The notes under the pieces are model-generated. The model saw only the letters and a list, made by a program, of their open reading frames with translations. It was not told the DNA's origin and did not search any database. The position numbers and the translations under genes are program-made. Shown one piece after another: positions 60,571 to 64,000 of a stretch of 64,000 nucleotides of DNA. Each line of letters begins with the position of its first letter. Positions within the stretch are counted from its first letter, which is position 1. The stretch covers positions 1-64,000 of the forward strand of contig NW_026252147.1 in NCBI RefSeq assembly GCF_025399195.1. Direction: 5' to 3'. The DNA comes from Umbelopsis ramanniana AG (Eukaryota; Mucoromycota; Umbelopsidomycetes; Umbelopsidales; Umbelopsidaceae).

Positions 60571-60813
60571 TCTACATCTGGCTGATTCATCTTTTGGTTG
60601 GGTTGTACAGGTCAAAGAGATTGATTGGCCGCCGCTTGGAAATTCAACTTGGTCTCTTTCCCTCTCCCCTCGCTCTCTTTCTCTCTCTCTCTCTCCCCAG
60701 CGCCTCCTTTTTCTTTGATATTCTTTTGATATACGCAAAAAGGCTCTTCAGTTAGCCGCGCTTCCTTTTGATCTTCACCATTTATATAAACCCTTCTGCC
60801 ATTCTCTCCCGTC
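60571..60813. promoter_or_regulatory. Short bidirectional promoter with CT microsatellite
   Basis: 243 bases separate the start codons of endonuclease V (-) and the LisH regulator (+). It contains a pyrimidine-rich microsatellite of CT repeats (60657-60698) and TTTATATAAA at 60781-60790, a TATA-like element about 24 bases before the LisH ATG. Confidence 0.65.
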
Positions 60814-63800
60814 ATGGCTTGGCAAGCACAAGGCGAGCATGACGGAGTGTAAGTAAATAAAACGGCTCTTTCATTTCACCATGGAACACCACTGATTCCT
60901 CTCATGTTTTGCTTACAGTCGCGCTCAATTGCACGACTATATATACGATTACCTCGTCAAGATGAATTTCAAAGACACAGCTTTTGCTTTTGCAGACGAG
61001 TCAAAAATAAATACCACCAATACGGTCACAAATGACTCCAAGAAAAATGGGGATAGCCTATCAGCAGCCTTAGATAGCATGGATAATAGTGCTCGTGTGG
61101 ATCATCCACATAAAAGCCCACATTCAAGCAAAAAGCGTACACCCGCCAACCTACCCAATGTCAAGGTACCTTTCGACGCACCAGGAGGCTTCTTGTACGA
61201 ATGGTGGGTGATTTTTTGGGAAGTCTTTGCCGCTAAAAACAACAGGAGTACAAACAGGGATGCTATTGCATACGTTGAAGCTCAACAGGTAAGCCAATCT
61301 CTCTCCACACCCCCTGATTTCCTCAAAATAAAATAGAATAATATTTTGAATGCGGCTAACACTTGCAACCAAATACTATTTTAGCGTTTGAAAAGACAGC
61401 AGATGTTGGGTATGCTTCAGCAGCAACAACTCTTGAGATTACAACAACACGCCGCTCAACAAGTGTATCAAGCGCAGGACCAATCCAATATGCAACAAAT
61501 GGTACGTCCGACTGCTTCTCCCGTAGTCACTCAGCAGCAACAACAGATGGCACGTGGCGCCCCACCGCTCGAGAACATGGACCTTCAGCCCGACAACGCG
61601 AATAATGTAGGTGATGGTTGAGCCGCCAATGTCTAGGAATGGCCATAGCCGCTAATCTATGTTGCTCTCTATTTTTTTTTCCTATTTTTTGAAATCAGCT
61701 TGGTGGCACTCGTGCAAATCAACGTAGACCCAATGCTGGGTAAGTTTTTGGTTCGCTCAATAATTTGCTGGGTTTAATAAGTTTTAATTGTTCTGACACC
61801 ATTGGCCTAAATCATGATATAGACAAGAATCGGCTGCCACCCCTAAACTTGTAAGATTCAACGTGTTTTCTCGTGCTATGCACACACTATTCTTTCGCCT
61901 CATTGCTAACCAGCCGTCTAGTCCAAACGTTCTCAGGAAGACCCCGGTCAATTGAGCTCTCCATCTCCGACAGCTTCGCCCAATAAACGTCAGAAGCCAT
62001 CACCGCAGGACGGTATGCAAGCTGCACCTGCGAACCCGGCAGATGAATTACAGCAATCACAGCCATCAGCGGCTCTCTCAGCAGCAGCAGCAGCCGCTCA
62101 ACAAGCTATGCTCAACAGAAGACGAGGTAGGAAAGGAAACAATGCTGTCATCGATGAAGGGGGTCTTGACTAAACGTGGTATCGTCTTTTTCATGATAGC
62201 TTCATTACAAGGTATGCAGATGGCCAATAAGCCACCAACTGGTCAAACACCAAGGATGCCACCCATGACTTTGCAACAGCAAATGATACAGCATCAATAT
62301 CAATTAGGGGTAAGTTAGCTCTAGGTTGATGTATTCTTGACGATCCCTTTTCTCACTTCTCTTCCTATTGCAGATACGGTCAATACAAAATTCAAATTTC
62401 AGTGAAGCTCAAAAACAAACAGCCATCATGCAATACAAGGAAAAGCTGGCCAATCAGCAAAAAATGGCCATGGCAGACGCGGCTGTTACCCAAAGCTCAA
62501 GCATGGTGTCACCAAAAAGTCAACCAATGACCGCCAATATGTTACCACCAACGATACAGCATGTTCCAGTAGGCAATAACCCACTTGCATCTGTCCCCGG
62601 AGGACAGCAGCAGCAGCAGCAGCAGAACATGCCCCAAAACGCACTGCAGTACCAACAAATGATGATAGAACAACAAAAGCGCGGACAAGCTAATATGATG
62701 ATGGGCCGTATGCCACCACAAGCCATGCAACCTGGTATGATGGGCATGTCACCGCGAATGCAACAGCAACCTGGGCCTAGAAGTCCAGCAGCTCCGACTC
62801 CTTCTGTTGCCGGAGGACCGAACGGTGGTCGAAATACACCTCATATGAGCAGCCAGGTGCTGCCATCACCGTCAATCGTTGCGTCTAATAATGCACAAGG
62901 AGGGAACGGTATGCAAGGCACTCAACTTGTCAATACCAGTGGGAATTCAGATATGAATAACGTGGCTGATCAAATCAAAGCGTCTCAAATGGACCTGGAA
63001 AAGCGAATCGCCATGACCCATGCTACCATGAATGCTGGTCTCACTGGCTCAGCGGGCAGCCCAGCCAATTCCACTGCACCCAAAATGCCTGCAAATCATA
63101 TGATGGCCAGAGCGCAAATGATGGCTGGCTATGCTGGTATGAACCACCCCGCCACCATGGGTATGATGAATGGAATGATGCCAGGTATGCCTCCTGGCAT
63201 GTCTACTAACCCTGTTCTTCGAGGTGCTGCACCCCCTACCACCACCGCTCAACTGATGCAACAGCAACAGCTCTATCATATGGGAATGAACCAGGTAAAT
63301 GTCATTTCGAATGTTGGAGGGTCCTAAACGAGGCGGGCGGCTAACCATCACTTTTTGTTGGCATTCTTTACTTTTAGGTCATGGGAGGGGATGCGCAGAT
63401 GAGAGCTCAACAGATGCAAGCACAAGCGCAAGCTCATGCTCAAGCACAAGTCCATGCTCAGGCACAACACGCTCAGGCCCAAGCACATGCTCAAGCACAA
63501 GCCCAAGTAGCCGCCGCTATGGCTTTGCGAAACAATCGACCCCCACCCGTCAATGGTATGCAACCTAATATGGTGCCTGGGATGATGGGAGCTGGTACAC
63601 CTACACCATCAGCCGATACGGTAAGTCTACATCTACCATGATGTTGTCTTTTTTCAAAAGGGTATTCATCTCCTTTGTCTACATAGCCAAAGCCCAAGGC
63701 ATCACCGGCCACCAAGACCAAAGCAAACCAGGCCAAGGCATCAGCGAGCACGCCTTCATCGACGCCTGTGCCAGGTCATATCGTATCTCCCGAACAAACG

Positions 63801-64000
63801 ACTGTTTCCAAACCACCGGATGCTACCACCCCAGCTCAGATAGCCGCCTCAGCCGCTCAAAATGCAGCGGCTATTAATGCTGGTATGTCGAGCCAAGATG
63901 GTAAAACCGATGTGATGGCCAATGCGTACAAGTCTGGCGATAATGAGAACACAGAGGTAAAGCACACGTCGAGAAGAAGAGGTTCGCGAATAGGGTGTTA
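60814..64000 (+). CDS. Flo8/SomA-like LisH transcription regulator (3' end cut)
   Basis: Exons found: 60814-60848, 60919-61288, 61385-61606, 61699-61739, 61823-61850, 61922-62126, 62212-62309, 62374-63294, 63378-63620, 63687-63956; an intron opens at 63957 (GTAAAG) and the gene leaves the window. The N-terminal LisH motif is RAQLHDYIYDYLVKMNFKDT. The LUFS-type segment follows as VPFDAPGGFLYEWWVIFWEV (residues about 105-125). The rest is low complexity: poly-Gln runs, Met/Gln/Pro-rich stretches and Ala/Gln repeats (63410-63510). This is the layout of yeast Flo8, Aspergillus SomA/Som1 and animal SSBP, which with an Ldb1-like partner control adhesion and development genes. A role in filament or spore development is inference. 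Confidence 0.9.

Noticed and set aside
62520-62747. Cys-rich minus-strand frame opposite the LisH regulator
   Set aside because: Antisense of poly-Gln and Met-rich codons; the plus-strand gene explains the open frame.

Overview
The window is 64 kb of nuclear DNA from a fungus, most likely an early-diverging mould of the Mucoromycota. The evidence is the gene style: dense genes, many short introns (about 38-100 nt, GTAAGT-type donors) and AT-rich spacers. The gene set also fits: F-BAR RhoGAP, Flo8/SomA-type LisH regulator, MNN1-type mannosyltransferase, external Ca-dependent NADH dehydrogenase and a hybrid histidine kinase. The phylum is an inference from style and content; no marker gene fixes it. 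I rebuilt exon-intron structures by hand, and for almost every gene the exon lengths sum to an exact multiple of three. No rRNA, tRNA, CRISPR array, transposase, reverse transcriptase or virus-derived element was recognised.

Layout. 1-7.5 kb is gene-poor: a tandem-repeat array, two divergent paralogous secreted-protein genes with conserved cores and promoters but unrelated low-complexity tails, and a weak small-gene candidate. 7.5-12.1 kb holds a soluble MEDS-PAS hybrid histidine kinase and, tail to tail with it, an orphan secreted protein. 12.1-23 kb is housekeeping: TRAPP-II subunit Trs120, a steroid 5-alpha-reductase-like membrane enzyme, mitochondrial seryl-tRNA synthetase, a membrane RING protein and mitochondrial ribosomal protein L1. 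23-31.8 kb holds a predicted pseudokinase, a CoA-binding protein, a METTL21-like methyltransferase, a RINGv (MARCH-type) membrane protein and a large protein ending in a GNAT-like domain. 32-38.4 kb holds an Mdl1-like mitochondrial ABC half-transporter, an A20/AN1 zinc-finger protein and a PCL-type cyclin. 39.6-51.5 kb holds an F-BAR RhoGAP, an Stc1-like zinc-finger protein, a long coiled-coil protein, an NDE1-type NADH dehydrogenase and a Golgi mannosyltransferase. 52.8-64 kb holds a protein of unknown family, succinyl-CoA ligase alpha, a PAF-acetylhydrolase-like lipase, endonuclease V and, cut by the window edge, a Flo8/SomA-like LisH regulator.

The genes do not form one pathway. Several act in mitochondria (SerRS, L1, ABC transporter, NADH dehydrogenase, succinyl-CoA ligase) and several in secretion and the cell surface (Trs120, mannosyltransferase, F-BAR RhoGAP, small secreted proteins). 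The least ordinary parts are the secreted paralog pair with its repeat-built tails, the MEDS histidine kinase, the pseudokinase and the Stc1-like protein.
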